Below are positions 26,935 to 36,919 of a stretch of 64,000 bases of DNA, in pieces. The first letter of the stretch is position 1. Every line of letters begins with the position of its first letter. The notes under the pieces were generated by a model. The model was not told the origin of the DNA, ran no database searches, and was given only the letters and a program-made list of their open reading frames with translations. The stretch lies in contig NZ_SWDV01000035.1 of NCBI RefSeq assembly GCF_005877905.1, forward strand, positions 1 to 64,000, written 5' to 3'. A program made the translations under genes and the position numbers. Source of the DNA: Pseudomonas nicosulfuronedens (lineage in GTDB: Bacteria; Pseudomonadota; Gammaproteobacteria; Pseudomonadales; Pseudomonadaceae).

Positions 26935-27834
26935 TCAGCCGATACCCGCCGCGAACAACCCGCCGAGCCAGTCGGAGAACACCCGCAGGCGCCGCGACAT
27001 CTGCCGGCGCACCGGATACAGCACGCTGACCGGCAGCGGCGGCGGCTGCCAGGCGCGCAGAACCTCCACCAGCTCACCGCTGGCCAGGCCCTCGCGCAGG
27101 TGGTAGCGCGGCGCCTGGATCAGGCCGAAGCCGGCACGGCAGGCAGCGATGTAGGCGTCGGCGTTGTTCACCGCGATGCGGCTGGGTAGCCGCTGGGTCC
27201 GCAACTGGCCGTCGAAGCGGAACTCCAGGTCGAAGATGCGCCCGCTGGAGGCCGACTGGTAATTGACCGCCAGATGTCCTTCGAGCCGATCCGGATGTTC
27301 GGGCAGGCCGAACTCCTGCGCGTAGGCGCGACTCACGCAGGTCAACTGCTCCAGCTCGGCGATGCGTCGACCGACCAGGCTGGAATCCGGCAGTTCACCG
27401 GCGCGCAGCACGCAGTCCACGCCCTCGCGCACCAGGTCCACCTGGCGGTCATTCAGGCTCAGTTCCAGCTCGATCTGCGGGTAGCGCCGGCAGAACTCCG
27501 GCAGCGCCGGGATCACCACCAGCCGCCCCAGCGAGCTGGGCAGGTCGATGCGCAGCTTGCCGCGCGGGTTGTCAGGCGAGTCGGAGAAGCAGTTCTCCGC
27601 CTCCTCCAGGTCCTCCAGCAGGCGCACGCAGCGCTCGTAGTAAGCCTGGCCATCGGCGGTGACACTGACCTGCCGCGTAGTGCGGCGCAGCAGTTGCACC
27701 CCCAGGTGCGTCTCCAGTTGCTGGATCAGCTGGGTCACGCTGGCGCGCGGCATCTGCAAGCTATCCGCCGCCTTGCCGAAGGCCTTGAGTTCAACGATGC
27801 GGGTGTAGACCTGCATGGCCTGCAAGCGGTCCAT
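26935..27834 (-). CDS. LysR-family transcriptional regulator
   Basis: A 299-residue LysR regulator with an N-terminal winged helix-turn-helix ([33 protein letters not shown]) and a C-terminal effector-binding domain. GGAG precedes the ATG. It is divergent from the aldo/keto reductase gene and probably controls it through the dyad at 27848-27866. Confidence 0.93.
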   Translation of the reverse strand: MDRLQAMQVYTRIVELKAFGKAADSLQMPRASVTQLIQQLETHLGVQLLRRTTRQVSVTADGQAYYERCVRLLEDLEEAENCFSDSPDNPRGKLRIDLPSSLGRLVVIPALPEFCRRYPQIELELSLNDRQVDLVREGVDCVLRAGELPDSSLVGRRIAELEQLTCVSRAYAQEFGLPEHPDRLEGHLAVNYQSASSGRIFDLEFRFDGQLRTQRLPSRIAVNNADAYIAACRAGFGLIQAPRYHLREGLASGELVEVLRAWQPPPLPVSVLYPVRRQMSRRLRVFSDWLGGLFAAGIG

Positions 27835-27847
27835 GGCGCGCTCCGAT

Positions 27848-27866
27848 TATTCATCCAGGCCGAATA
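27848..27866. promoter_or_regulatory. Candidate LysR operator
   Basis: TATTC-N9-GAATA is a perfect 5-bp inverted repeat containing a T-N11-A core, the usual LysR box. It lies 14 bp before the LysR start codon, between the divergent regulator and reductase genes. Confidence 0.5.
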
Positions 27867-27950
27867 GTTAAACCGCAATCTGCCAGTTTATCCATGCCTG
27901 ACAAACAACAAGAATGGTCCTGCCCCTTTCCTCACCCCGGAGAATCCCGC

Positions 27951-28943
27951 ATGAAGACCCGTCGCCTGGGCTCGCAAGGCCCCGTCGTCTCCGCCATCGG
28001 CCTCGGCTGCATGGGCATGTCCGACTTCTACACCACCGGCAGCGATGAGGCCGAATCCATCGCCACCCTGCACCGCGCGCTGGAGCTGGGCGTTACCCTG
28101 CTCGACACTGCCGACATCTATGGCCCGCACACCAACGAGGAACTGCTCGGCCGCGCCCTCAAGGGCAAGCGCGAACAGGTCTTCCTCGCCACCAAGTTCG
28201 GCATCGTGCGCACCCCGGATCAGCCGCAGGTGCGCGGCGCCAACGGCAGCCCCGAGTACATCCGCCAGGCTGTGGAAGGCAGCCTGAAGCGCCTGGGTAC
28301 CGACCACATCGACCTCTACTACCAGCACCGCGTCGATCCCAAGGTGCCCATCGAGGAAACCGTCGGCGCCATGGCCGAGCTGGTGAAGGCCGGCAAGGTG
28401 CGCTATCTCGGCCTGAGCGAAGCCTCGACCGAAACCCTGGAGCGCGCGCACAAGGTGCACCCGATCACCGCACTGCAGAGCGAGTACTCGCTGTGGACCC
28501 GCGATCCGGAAGAGAGCGGTGTGCTGGCCGCGTGCGAACGCCTGGGTGTCGGCTTCGTGCCCTACAGTCCGCTGGGTCGTGGCTTCCTCACCGGCGCGCT
28601 GAAGAGCCCGGATGATTTCGCCGAGGATGATTACCGCCGCTCCAGTCCGCGCTTCACCGGGGAAAACTTTGCGAAGAACCTGCGTCTGGTGGACAAGGTC
28701 GCCGAGCTGGCCGCCGCCCGCGGAGAGAAGTCCTCGCAACTGGCACTGGCCTGGGTGCTGGCCCAGGGCGAGCACCTGGTGCCGATCCCCGGCACCAAGC
28801 AACGCAAGTACCTGGAAGAGAACGTCGCCGCCGTGGACCTGGCGCTGACCCAGGCAGAACGACTCGAACTGGACGCGATCTTCCCGGCCGGGGCAGCCGC
28901 TGGCGGGCGTTACAGCGAACAGGTGATGGCGCTGATCCAGTAA
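27951..28943 (+). CDS. Aldo/keto reductase
   Basis: A 330-residue aldo/keto reductase of the AKR13/YakC-like group. The active-site Asp, Tyr, Lys and His are visible in [22 protein letters not shown] and [10 protein letters not shown]. It would reduce aldehydes or ketones with NADPH. GGAG precedes the ATG at 27951. It is probably regulated by the divergent LysR protein. Confidence 0.93.
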   Translation: MKTRRLGSQGPVVSAIGLGCMGMSDFYTTGSDEAESIATLHRALELGVTLLDTADIYGPHTNEELLGRALKGKREQVFLATKFGIVRTPDQPQVRGANGSPEYIRQAVEGSLKRLGTDHIDLYYQHRVDPKVPIEETVGAMAELVKAGKVRYLGLSEASTETLERAHKVHPITALQSEYSLWTRDPEESGVLAACERLGVGFVPYSPLGRGFLTGALKSPDDFAEDDYRRSSPRFTGENFAKNLRLVDKVAELAAARGEKSSQLALAWVLAQGEHLVPIPGTKQRKYLEENVAAVDLALTQAERLELDAIFPAGAAAGGRYSEQVMALIQ

Positions 28944-29010
28944 AAGCTCTGCATCGGGGCTCCGGTGGACGCTCGCAGCGGTTATGCTGACGAGGTCTAC
29001 CGGAGGCTCC

Positions 29011-29478
29011 ATGCGATTCGTTCCCGCCGCACTGCTCTTGCTTTCCTTCCTTCCCCTCGCCGCCCACGCGGATGAGGAATGCCAGGTGACAGCCGTGTTC
29101 AGCGGCGACCAGCTGACCTGCCAGCGCGCGGACGGCGGCGATACCACCATCCACCTGCGCGGCATCACCGCCCCGGAACTGGAACAGCCCTTCGGCCAGC
29201 GCTCCCGCGCGGCCCTGGTGCAACTCGCCCTGGGCAAGAGCGCCACCCTCAAGCACGCCGAGCAGCTTCCCGACGGCAGCCTGCGCGCGGCGGCCTGGGT
29301 CACCCCGGCGGAATGCCCGAACTGCGGTCACACACTGGATATCGGTCGCGCACAACTGAGCATCGGCCTCGCGCGCTGGCGGCAGAGCGACGCGCAGACG
29401 CCTGAGGAAGTCGGCCAGTACCAGTTCGAGGAACACGAGGCCAAGGCACGCCGCACCAACCTCTGGCGCAAGCCCTGA
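29011..29478 (+). CDS. Secreted thermonuclease-like (SNase) protein
   Basis: A 155-residue protein with a signal peptide (cleavage near AAHA, residue 20) and one staphylococcal-nuclease fold. IHLRGITAPELEQPFG matches the SNase active-site strand with the conserved Arg and Glu, and a further Arg lies in GSLRAAAWV. A CPNC pair is an extra feature. Nuclease activity is likely but not certain, because the calcium-binding loop is divergent. CGGAGG precedes the ATG. Confidence 0.82.
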   Translation: MRFVPAALLLLSFLPLAAHADEECQVTAVFSGDQLTCQRADGGDTTIHLRGITAPELEQPFGQRSRAALVQLALGKSATLKHAEQLPDGSLRAAAWVTPAECPNCGHTLDIGRAQLSIGLARWRQSDAQTPEEVGQYQFEEHEAKARRTNLWRKP

Positions 29479-29480
29479 GC

Positions 29481-30287
29481 TCAATTGCTGACGTAGTGCT
29501 GCAGGATGCGGCGGTCCTCGCCATCCTCGACCAGCTGTTTCAGCGTCTGCGCGTAGCGACGGACGAAGTCCTCGTCCTGGGTGCGCTTGCTGAAGGCGAC
29601 TTCCGCCGACTCCGCTGAAACCACCACGCCGGTAGGTTCGATGCGCTTGGCCAGACCCAGCTGCTGCAGCTCGTACTGGCCGCTGTGTTCGTCGGCGATG
29701 ATGCCGTCGATACGGCCCTTGTCGATCATGTGCCAGAGGTTGCTGCGGCTGGGGTTGAAGAACACCCGTGCCGCGTAGTCCGGGTCGGCCATCAGCTGGC
29801 GGTAAGGTTCGCCATAGGAGACGTCGATCTGCGCGCCGAGGCGGAAGTCACTGCCGGGCAAGTCGGAAAGCTGCTGCAGGCTGTCGCGCTGGGCCAGGCT
29901 GCGACGGACGAAGAGGATATTGCGCGAGGGCGGCAACACGGTGCCGGAGAACCAGGCGTAGGCTTCGCGCTCGGGCTTGCGGAAGGCACCGGGCAGCACG
30001 TCGAGGCGACCGAGCTCGAGCTCCTTGAGCGCCCGCGCCCAGGGCAGCTTGACCATCCGCACCTCGCAACCCAGGCGCTCCAGCACTTCACGGTTCAAAT
30101 CGACGTACAGGCCACCGACGCTACCGTCGGGCAGCTGCATGCTGAAGGGTGGGTCGTCATCCCAGCGCAGGGTCTTTTCGCAGGCGGCCAGCGGCACACT
30201 GGCCAGCGCCAGGCCCAACAGGACCAGGCGCTTCAGGCGCGCATGCGCAATGAATGGCAGGCGAAAGGCTTGCAACGGCAAGATCAC
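29481..30287 (-). CDS. Extracellular solute-binding protein family 3
   Basis: A 268-residue periplasmic binding protein of the amino-acid type: DDDPPFSMQLPDGSVGGLYVDLNREVL, LPWARALKELELGRLDVLPGAF. The N-terminus has a hydrophobic segment ending LAAC, so it may be a lipoprotein (Cys36) or Sec-cleaved. No permease or ATPase lies next to it, so it may act with a distant transporter or as a sensor. The GTG start is weakly supported. Confidence 0.85.
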   Translation of the reverse strand: MILPLQAFRLPFIAHARLKRLVLLGLALASVPLAACEKTLRWDDDPPFSMQLPDGSVGGLYVDLNREVLERLGCEVRMVKLPWARALKELELGRLDVLPGAFRKPEREAYAWFSGTVLPPSRNILFVRRSLAQRDSLQQLSDLPGSDFRLGAQIDVSYGEPYRQLMADPDYAARVFFNPSRSNLWHMIDKGRIDGIIADEHSGQYELQQLGLAKRIEPTGVVVSAESAEVAFSKRTQDEDFVRRYAQTLKQLVEDGEDRRILQHYVSN

Positions 30288-30382
30288 GACTCACGGCTGG
30301 AGAAGGCGGATGCCCGGAGTGTATTGAACCCGGTGCCCGCCTTGCCAGCACTGATCTGTTTCGCACGTTGGTCCCGCCTCGC

Positions 30383-33100
30383 TCACTGCCAGCCGTAGCG
30401 CCGGGCGAACCATCCCTTCACGGCCTGGGTCAGCGCCATGTAACCCAGCAGGATTGCCACCAGCCACGGCCAGTAGCCCAGCGGCAGCGCCTGCATGCGG
30501 AAGGAATGCGCCAGCGGCCCCATGGGCAGGAAGATCGCCACCGCAACGATCACCAGGGTCATGCCCAGCAGCGGCCAGGCAGCACGGCTCTGCAGGAACG
30601 GAATGCGTCGGGTGCGGATCATGTGCACCACCAGCAGTTGCGAGATCAGTCCCTCGACGAACCAGCCGGACTGGAACAACGTCTGGTGCGCCGGCGAATT
30701 CGCACCGAACACGTGCCAGAGCACGAGGAAGGTGGCGATGTCGAAGATCGAGCTGATCGGTCCGAAGAACACCATGAAGCGCCCCAGCCCGTCCGGGTTC
30801 CACTGCTGCGGCTTGCGCAGCAGTTCGTCGTCGACATGGTCGAAGGGAATGGCGATCTGCGACAGGTCGTAGAGCAGGTTCTGCACCAGCAGTTGCAGCG
30901 GCAGCATCGGCAGGAAGGGAATGAAGGCGCTGGCCACCAGCACGCTGAATACGTTGCCGAAGTTGGAGCTGGCCGTCATGCGGATGTACTTGAGCATATT
31001 GGCGAAGGTGCGGCGCCCTTCGATCACGCCCTCCTCCAGGACCATCAGGCTCTTTTCCAGGAGGATCAGGTCGGCGGCTTCCTTGGCGATGTCGACAGCA
31101 GAATCCACCGAGATGCCGATGTCCGCCGTACGCAGCGCCGGTGCGTCGTTGATGCCATCGCCAAGGAAGCCGACCACGTGGCCGCGCTCGCGCAGCACGC
31201 GCACCAGTCGCTCCTTGTGGCTGGGAGTGAGTTTGGCGAACAGCGTGGTGCGCTCGGCCAGTTCGCCCAGCGCCGCATCATCCAGTTCGTCCAGCTGCGG
31301 TCCGAGGAGCACGCCCTCGACCACCAGCCCCACATCGCGGCAGACCTTCAGGCTCACCCGGTCGTTGTCCCCGGTCAGTACCTTCACAGCCACGCCGTTC
31401 TTCGCCAGTGCTCGCAGCGCCGGGGCGGTGGTTTCCTTGGGCGGGTCGAGGAAGGCGATGTAGCCGGCCAGGCACAAGTCGCTCTCGTCCGCCACGCCAT
31501 AGGTATCACGGGTTGGCGGCAGCTCGCGGGTGGCCACGGCGACCACCCGCAGGCCTTCCTGGTTGAGCTCGTCGGCAACCGCGCGGATGTTCTCCAGGCG
31601 CGCCCCGGTGAGGGGCTCGACGCCATCGGCGGTTTCCACCGTGGCGCAGACCGACAGCACCTCCTCCAGCGCACCCTTGCAGATCAGCAGGTGGTTGTCC
31701 TCGCGCTCGCTGACTACCACCGACATGCGGCGGCGGGCGAAATCGAAGGGAATCTCGTCGAGCTTGCGGAAGCGGCTGTCCACCTTCAGCGCATGACGCA
31801 GCTCGACGTGCTCGAGCACGGCGACGTCCAGCAGGTTCTTCAGCCCGGTCTGGTAATGGCTGTTGAGGAAGGCCAGTTGCAGCACGCGGTCCTGCACCTG
31901 GCCGAAGGCGTCGGTGTGGCGCTCGAGGACGATGCGGTCCTGGGTCAGGGTGCCGGTCTTGTCGGTGCAGAGAATGTCCATGGCGCCGAAGTTCTGGATG
32001 GCGTCCAGGCGCTTGACGATCACCTTGCGCCGGCTGAGCACCACCGCGCCCTTGGCCAGGGTCGAGGTGACGATCATCGGGAGCATTTCCGGGGTCAGAC
32101 CAACGGCGATGGACAGCGCGAACAGCGCGGCCTCCAGCCAGTCGCCCTTGGTGAAACCATTGATCAGCAGGACCACCGGCGCCATCACCAGCATGAAGCG
32201 GATCAGCAGCCAACTGACGCGGTTGACGCCGGTCTGGAAGGCCGTCGGCGTCGGGTCGCTGGCAATGACCTTCTCGGCCAGGGAGCCGAAGTAGGTGCGC
32301 GTACCGGTGCCGATCACCACCGCCAGGGCGGAGCCGCTCACCACGGTGGTGCCCATGAAGCACAAGCTGTCGCGCTCCAGCGGGTTGCCCTGGCGGGCGT
32401 CGCGCAACTGGGCGAATTTCTCCACCGGCAGGGATTCGCCGGTCAGTGCAGCCTGGCCGACGAACAGGTCCTTGGCGCTGAGCAGGCGTACGTCCGCCGG
32501 CACCATGTCGCCAGCCGAAAGCCACAGCACATCGCCGGGCACCAGCTCGCGGATCGGCACTTCCAGCCGCAGCGCGGGGCCATCGCCTTCGGCACTGCGG
32601 AACACCGTGGCGGTGTTGCTGACCATCGCCTTGAGCTTCTCGGCGGCACGGTTGGAGCGCTTCTCCTGGATGAAGCGCAGCAGCGTGGAGATACCCACCA
32701 TGCTGCCGATCACCACGGCGGCCTCGACGTCCTCGGTGAACCAGGAAATGGTCGCCAGCACGGTGAGCAGCAGGTTGAAAGGATTGCAGTAGCAGTACCA
32801 CAGGTGCATCCAGGCGCCGATGGGGCGGTCCTGGTCCACTTCGTTGAGCCCGTCGCGCTGGCGGCGCTCGCTCGCCTGGGTCTCGTTGAGGCCTTCGCGC
32901 CGGCTTTCCAGGCGCTCCAGCACCGTAGCCGATTCCAGCGCGGACCACTCCAGCAGGGCCGCAGTCAGCGAATTGGGCGCCTGCCTCCCGGCGGCGGAAC
33001 CGCGCAGCAGGTCGCGCGCGGCCAGCCGGCGCAGTTGCCGGGCCGGGAAGCCCTTGTTGATGAATTCGAGCAGGTGGGTCCTGATCAGGTCCAGGCGCAT
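30383..33100 (-). CDS. mgtA: Mg2+-importing P-type ATPase MgtA
   Basis: A 905-residue P3B-type ATPase. It has the phosphorylation site DKTGTLTQ with Asp380, TGES in the actuator domain, GDGINDAPALR in the hinge, and about ten transmembrane helices. Such pumps import magnesium under limitation. The ATG at 33100 has GGGGAG upstream, preferred over the longer frame to 33124. The 135-bp leader between tamB and this gene holds two hairpins. Confidence 0.94.
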   Translation of the reverse strand: MRLDLIRTHLLEFINKGFPARQLRRLAARDLLRGSAAGRQAPNSLTAALLEWSALESATVLERLESRREGLNETQASERRQRDGLNEVDQDRPIGAWMHLWYCYCNPFNLLLTVLATISWFTEDVEAAVVIGSMVGISTLLRFIQEKRSNRAAEKLKAMVSNTATVFRSAEGDGPALRLEVPIRELVPGDVLWLSAGDMVPADVRLLSAKDLFVGQAALTGESLPVEKFAQLRDARQGNPLERDSLCFMGTTVVSGSALAVVIGTGTRTYFGSLAEKVIASDPTPTAFQTGVNRVSWLLIRFMLVMAPVVLLINGFTKGDWLEAALFALSIAVGLTPEMLPMIVTSTLAKGAVVLSRRKVIVKRLDAIQNFGAMDILCTDKTGTLTQDRIVLERHTDAFGQVQDRVLQLAFLNSHYQTGLKNLLDVAVLEHVELRHALKVDSRFRKLDEIPFDFARRRMSVVVSEREDNHLLICKGALEEVLSVCATVETADGVEPLTGARLENIRAVADELNQEGLRVVAVATRELPPTRDTYGVADESDLCLAGYIAFLDPPKETTAPALRALAKNGVAVKVLTGDNDRVSLKVCRDVGLVVEGVLLGPQLDELDDAALGELAERTTLFAKLTPSHKERLVRVLRERGHVVGFLGDGINDAPALRTADIGISVDSAVDIAKEAADLILLEKSLMVLEEGVIEGRRTFANMLKYIRMTASSNFGNVFSVLVASAFIPFLPMLPLQLLVQNLLYDLSQIAIPFDHVDDELLRKPQQWNPDGLGRFMVFFGPISSIFDIATFLVLWHVFGANSPAHQTLFQSGWFVEGLISQLLVVHMIRTRRIPFLQSRAAWPLLGMTLVIVAVAIFLPMGPLAHSFRMQALPLGYWPWLVAILLGYMALTQAVKGWFARRYGWQ

Positions 33101-33178
33101 GATGACTCTCCCCTTGTGCGCCACATCGTCCGGCGGCGGGGGCAGTCTGTGCTGGCTACCTTAAGGGGCCATGAAGGC

Positions 33179-33229
33179 TGGCAGAGTGCCAAGGCGCAGC
33201 GAATCGGCAGCGTGAAGCACCGCTGCCGA
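33179..33229 (-). promoter_or_regulatory. Two hairpins in the mgtA leader
   Basis: TCGGCAGCG (33204-33212) pairs with CGCTGCCGA (33221-33229), and TGGCA-N3-TGCCA forms a second hairpin at 33179-33191. Neither is followed by a T-run on the minus strand. They could end the tamB transcript, or control mgtA by leader folding as in enterobacteria; both are inference. Confidence 0.4.
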
Positions 33230-33235
33230 CCGCAC

Positions 33236-36200
33236 TCAGAAATCGCGCTTGTAGAAGATGTCCAGCGAGCTGGCCAGGCCGCTGGCGGCCTCCAGGTAGA
33301 CCTTCTTGCTCAGCAGGTAGCGCAGCGCGATGGTGTTGGCCGGTTCGAACACACCCACCCCATAGCGCAGGCTCAGTCGGTCGGAGAGTTGGCCACTGGC
33401 AACCACGCTGGTGCTGTTGCCGGTGCCTTCGGTGTCCAGCTGGAAGTCCTGGATGCCCAGCCTTTGCGCCACTTCCCCGGTCAGCGGCGCGCTGCCGGCC
33501 AGGCCAAGCGCCAGGGCAGCTTCGCCGAGCATGTTGTTGTCCTCGCCGCTGGACATCGGGCGGCCCAGCACCAGGTAGGACAGCGCCTGCTGCTGACTCA
33601 TGGCGGGCTCGGAGAACACCTCGCTGCGCGGCTGCTCGGCATTGCCGGTCAGGCGCAGGCCGGCCACCACATCGTCGACCTTGCGGATCGCCTCGACATC
33701 GAGGAACGGCTGGTCGATTGGCCCGGCGAACAGCAGGCGCGCACGGCGGATGGTCAGCTTCTGGCCATAGGCGCGGTAGCGGCCGTTGTTCAGGCGCAGC
33801 TCGCCGCGGGTGTCCATGTTGTCGCCGATGTGTACCTGCCCGGCCAGCTCGGCGTTCAGGCCGAAGCCACTGAAGGTCAGCTTGTCGCTGCCGACCCTGA
33901 CGTCGATATCCATGTTCAGCGCGAGGGCGCTTTTCGGCTCCTGCTTCTCGCCGACGATCACGGTGTCATCGGAGACCTTGACCGTGGAAGGCGGCAACTG
34001 GCGGATAGTGATAGCGCCGCGCGGCACCTGCACCGAGCCGGAAACCGCGAGTCTTTCGCCCGCCATCTGCACGGTGAGATCCGGCTCGACTTCCAGGTTG
34101 GCGTAGGGCTCGACGGTTACCGGCAGGCGGCTGCCGCGCAGCTTCACGTCGACTTCCAGGCCACTGACCCAGGCGATGCGTCCGGACAGGCTGCCGTTGC
34201 CGGTCTTTCCTGCCTTCCAGTCGCCGCTCAGATCGACCTGCTCACCGGCAATCCGCGCGGTCACCTGCAACTGCTCGAAACGGGTCGGCAGGTCGCCGCC
34301 GGAGATTTCGCCGTCGTTCAGGCGCAGCTCGCCATCCACCCGTGGCGCCAGCAGGCCACCGGAAATCTGCCCACTGCCATTGAGGTGGCCCTTCAGGGTT
34401 TCCACCATGGGCGCAAAGGGCCGCGCCACGGAAATATCCAGGCCATTGAGGCTGAAGGTGCCGCTAACCGGCTTGGCCTCGGGCCGCGGATCGAGCTGGA
34501 CCTGGGCCTGCAGACTACCGAGCTTGTCGCCGAGGAACTGCAGGCTGGTGTCGATGCGCCGAGGCGTCAGGCGGCTCTCCAGTTGCAGGCGCTGGTAGGG
34601 GAAGTCGACCCACTCCTCCTGCTCCTTGATGCGCAGGGTGCCGTTGTTGGCATTGATCAGGATGGAGCCGTTGGGGCCGCTGGCGGGCAGGTCGAGCTGC
34701 ACGTCGCCGTCGAGCTTGCCCTTCCAGGCGAAGTCATCGGGCAGCCAGCGCGCCAGGCTGTCCAGCGGGAACTCGCGCAGGTGCAGGCGCAGGCGTGGGT
34801 CGGGCATCAGCCGCTGGTCTTCCATGCACAGGCTGGCGGGACCGGAAGCCCAGCAGTGGGCGCCAAGGTTGATGCGTCCATCCACCAGGCGCTCCAGGCG
34901 CGCCGGCTGTTGCAGGCGCCAGTCCTGACCGCCGCTCTGTATATCGCCTTTTGCGAGACGCCCGCGCCAATCCTTGCCGTTCCAGTTGCCATCCAGACCG
35001 AGGTCGAGCACCACCGGCTTGCCTTGCAGGTTCAGGGCGAGCTGCTGGCGCTTGAGGTCGCCGCTGCCGTCCAGCTTGAGCACGCCGAAATCCGTATCGC
35101 CGCTACGCAACCCCTGGGCCGTCAGGTTCACCCGGCCGCGCTGCGCCGCATCGAGGGAGGCGATCAGGTCCAGTGTGCGCAGGCCCTGGTCGGCGTAGGC
35201 GACGCGCTGGCCGTCGAGCTTCAGTTGCCCTTGCGGCGCCTGCAGCGTACCGGCCAGATCGAGGCGACCGCTGACCTGGCCGAACAGCTGCGGCCACAGC
35301 TGGCCGAGACGATTCAGCGCGATATCGAGTCGACCGGAGAGCCGCTGGTCCAGCGCGGCTTGCCCGCTGATGCGGTTGTCGCCCAACTGCAGCGCCAGGC
35401 CATCGACCTTCCACGCCTGCCCCGCCGCCGTGGCGTTCGCCTTGAAGGTGGCCGGCTGGCCACGCAGGCGGCCCTGCAAGTCGAGGTTGGCGTCGAGGCT
35501 CAGCGCCTCGCCCTTGAGCGAGCCCTTGCTGCGCAGCGGCCCGCCGAGGCGGCCGGGCATCTCTTCGAGCCAGTACGCCGGGTCGAGATCGGACAGGTCG
35601 AGGGCGGCGTCCCAGGTCACCGCATCGGCGAATCCAACTTTCAGGTGCCCTTCGGCCTTGCCCTGCCCCGCCACCAGTTTCAGCGACGGCAGGAAGACTT
35701 CCGAGAGATTGCCCGACACTGGACTGGCCAGGGTGAAGTCGCCAGCTGGCCCCTTGAAGGCGCCGTCGAAGTTGCCCAGGTAGGCGCCGTCGCTGTAGCT
35801 CACTTCGGCCTTGAAGGTGTGCACGCTCACCGGCGGCTCGTCGATTGCCGGGTACAGACGACGCCAGGGGAAGTCGAGCCAGTCGAGCTGGGCGTTGGCG
35901 GCGAAGGCATCCTTCCAGTCCAGGCGGCCGGTCAGCGCCACGCGCTGGTCCTGGGCGGCGCTCAGGTCGAGCGCGGCGATGTCCGCACCCTCGGCATCGA
36001 CACGGCCTCGCAGGGTGAGCACCACCGGGCTTTCCTCGGCGGGCAGCACGGCGGCGCCGGCAAGCTGATAGCCATCCTTGAGGTTACCGCTGGCATTCAG
36101 GCGCAGCTGGTTCAGCGTCAGGGTATCGGGCAGCGAGGCATCTGCCTTGAAGCCGTCGGCAGTCACCAGTGCAGTGGCCGGCAGGTTCTCGGCCAGCGGC

Positions 36201-36919
36201 TGCAGGTCGCCGTCCAGGTTGCCGTTCAGGTACCCACTGCTCTGCGCCTGCAATTTGAGGTGCCCCATCAGCTCGCCCTTGGCCTGCAGTTGCAAGGTCC
36301 AGGGCTTCTCGCCCGGCGCGGGCAGTCCAAGGGTGCCCTCCGCCTCCAACGGCCAGCCCTGGGTCGGCTTCAGCAGGCCCTTGAGCGATAGGCTCAAACC
36401 ATCGCGCGCGAGTTTCACCGAGTCGATGTGCAGGCCTTCATGGTCCCAATGTGCCACCAACTCGGCGTCACGCAGCTGTTCCTGGCCATCGAGCAGGAAA
36501 CGACCGATGCGGATATCACCCAGCTCCAGCGACAGCGGCAGGTTCAGGTCGGGCAGTTCGATGGGGCCGGATGACTCGCTCGGTTCGCTCGGCGGCAGGG
36601 TCAGCAGCACTTCGTTCGCCACGACCTTGTGCAGGCACAGGGTCATACGCAGCAGGCAGGCAGGTGACCAGTCGATCTGCGGCTGGTCCAGCACCAGGTG
36701 GGTGGCGCCGTCGATCCATTCCAGGCGCTTGGCGCTGAAGCCGCCCGCGAGGCGGCCGTCGAATTCATCGACACTCAGGCCCGGCACCCAACTCAGCACC
36801 GCTCGGCTGCCAGCGGGCGTGCCGATCAATAGCCCGACCGCTATCACCAACAGGAGGATCAGCCCGAGCAGGCCGCCCAGACTCCAGCGCAGCGTGCGCA
36901 TCCAGCCCGCGCGGCTCAC
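33236..36919 (-). CDS. tamB: Translocation and assembly module inner-membrane subunit TamB
   Basis: A 1227-residue AsmA-like/DUF490 protein. An N-terminal transmembrane anchor (about residues 10-33) is followed by a very long beta-rich periplasmic span and the conserved TamB C-terminal domain ending near IFYKRDF. TamB works with TamA in outer-membrane protein (including autotransporter) assembly and phospholipid transport. Its start overlaps the tamA stop (ATGA). The adhesin island nearby is a likely client. Confidence 0.94.
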   Translation of the reverse strand: MSRAGWMRTLRWSLGGLLGLILLLVIAVGLLIGTPAGSRAVLSWVPGLSVDEFDGRLAGGFSAKRLEWIDGATHLVLDQPQIDWSPACLLRMTLCLHKVVANEVLLTLPPSEPSESSGPIELPDLNLPLSLELGDIRIGRFLLDGQEQLRDAELVAHWDHEGLHIDSVKLARDGLSLSLKGLLKPTQGWPLEAEGTLGLPAPGEKPWTLQLQAKGELMGHLKLQAQSSGYLNGNLDGDLQPLAENLPATALVTADGFKADASLPDTLTLNQLRLNASGNLKDGYQLAGAAVLPAEESPVVLTLRGRVDAEGADIAALDLSAAQDQRVALTGRLDWKDAFAANAQLDWLDFPWRRLYPAIDEPPVSVHTFKAEVSYSDGAYLGNFDGAFKGPAGDFTLASPVSGNLSEVFLPSLKLVAGQGKAEGHLKVGFADAVTWDAALDLSDLDPAYWLEEMPGRLGGPLRSKGSLKGEALSLDANLDLQGRLRGQPATFKANATAAGQAWKVDGLALQLGDNRISGQAALDQRLSGRLDIALNRLGQLWPQLFGQVSGRLDLAGTLQAPQGQLKLDGQRVAYADQGLRTLDLIASLDAAQRGRVNLTAQGLRSGDTDFGVLKLDGSGDLKRQQLALNLQGKPVVLDLGLDGNWNGKDWRGRLAKGDIQSGGQDWRLQQPARLERLVDGRINLGAHCWASGPASLCMEDQRLMPDPRLRLHLREFPLDSLARWLPDDFAWKGKLDGDVQLDLPASGPNGSILINANNGTLRIKEQEEWVDFPYQRLQLESRLTPRRIDTSLQFLGDKLGSLQAQVQLDPRPEAKPVSGTFSLNGLDISVARPFAPMVETLKGHLNGSGQISGGLLAPRVDGELRLNDGEISGGDLPTRFEQLQVTARIAGEQVDLSGDWKAGKTGNGSLSGRIAWVSGLEVDVKLRGSRLPVTVEPYANLEVEPDLTVQMAGERLAVSGSVQVPRGAITIRQLPPSTVKVSDDTVIVGEKQEPKSALALNMDIDVRVGSDKLTFSGFGLNAELAGQVHIGDNMDTRGELRLNNGRYRAYGQKLTIRRARLLFAGPIDQPFLDVEAIRKVDDVVAGLRLTGNAEQPRSEVFSEPAMSQQQALSYLVLGRPMSSGEDNNMLGEAALALGLAGSAPLTGEVAQRLGIQDFQLDTEGTGNSTSVVASGQLSDRLSLRYGVGVFEPANTIALRYLLSKKVYLEAASGLASSLDIFYKRDF

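Noticed and set aside
30254-36391. 2045-codon open frame on the + strand
   Set aside because: It is antisense to mgtA and tamB, which have clear family motifs. Its composition (His, Gln, Arg, Ala, Gly) is typical of a GC-rich shadow frame.
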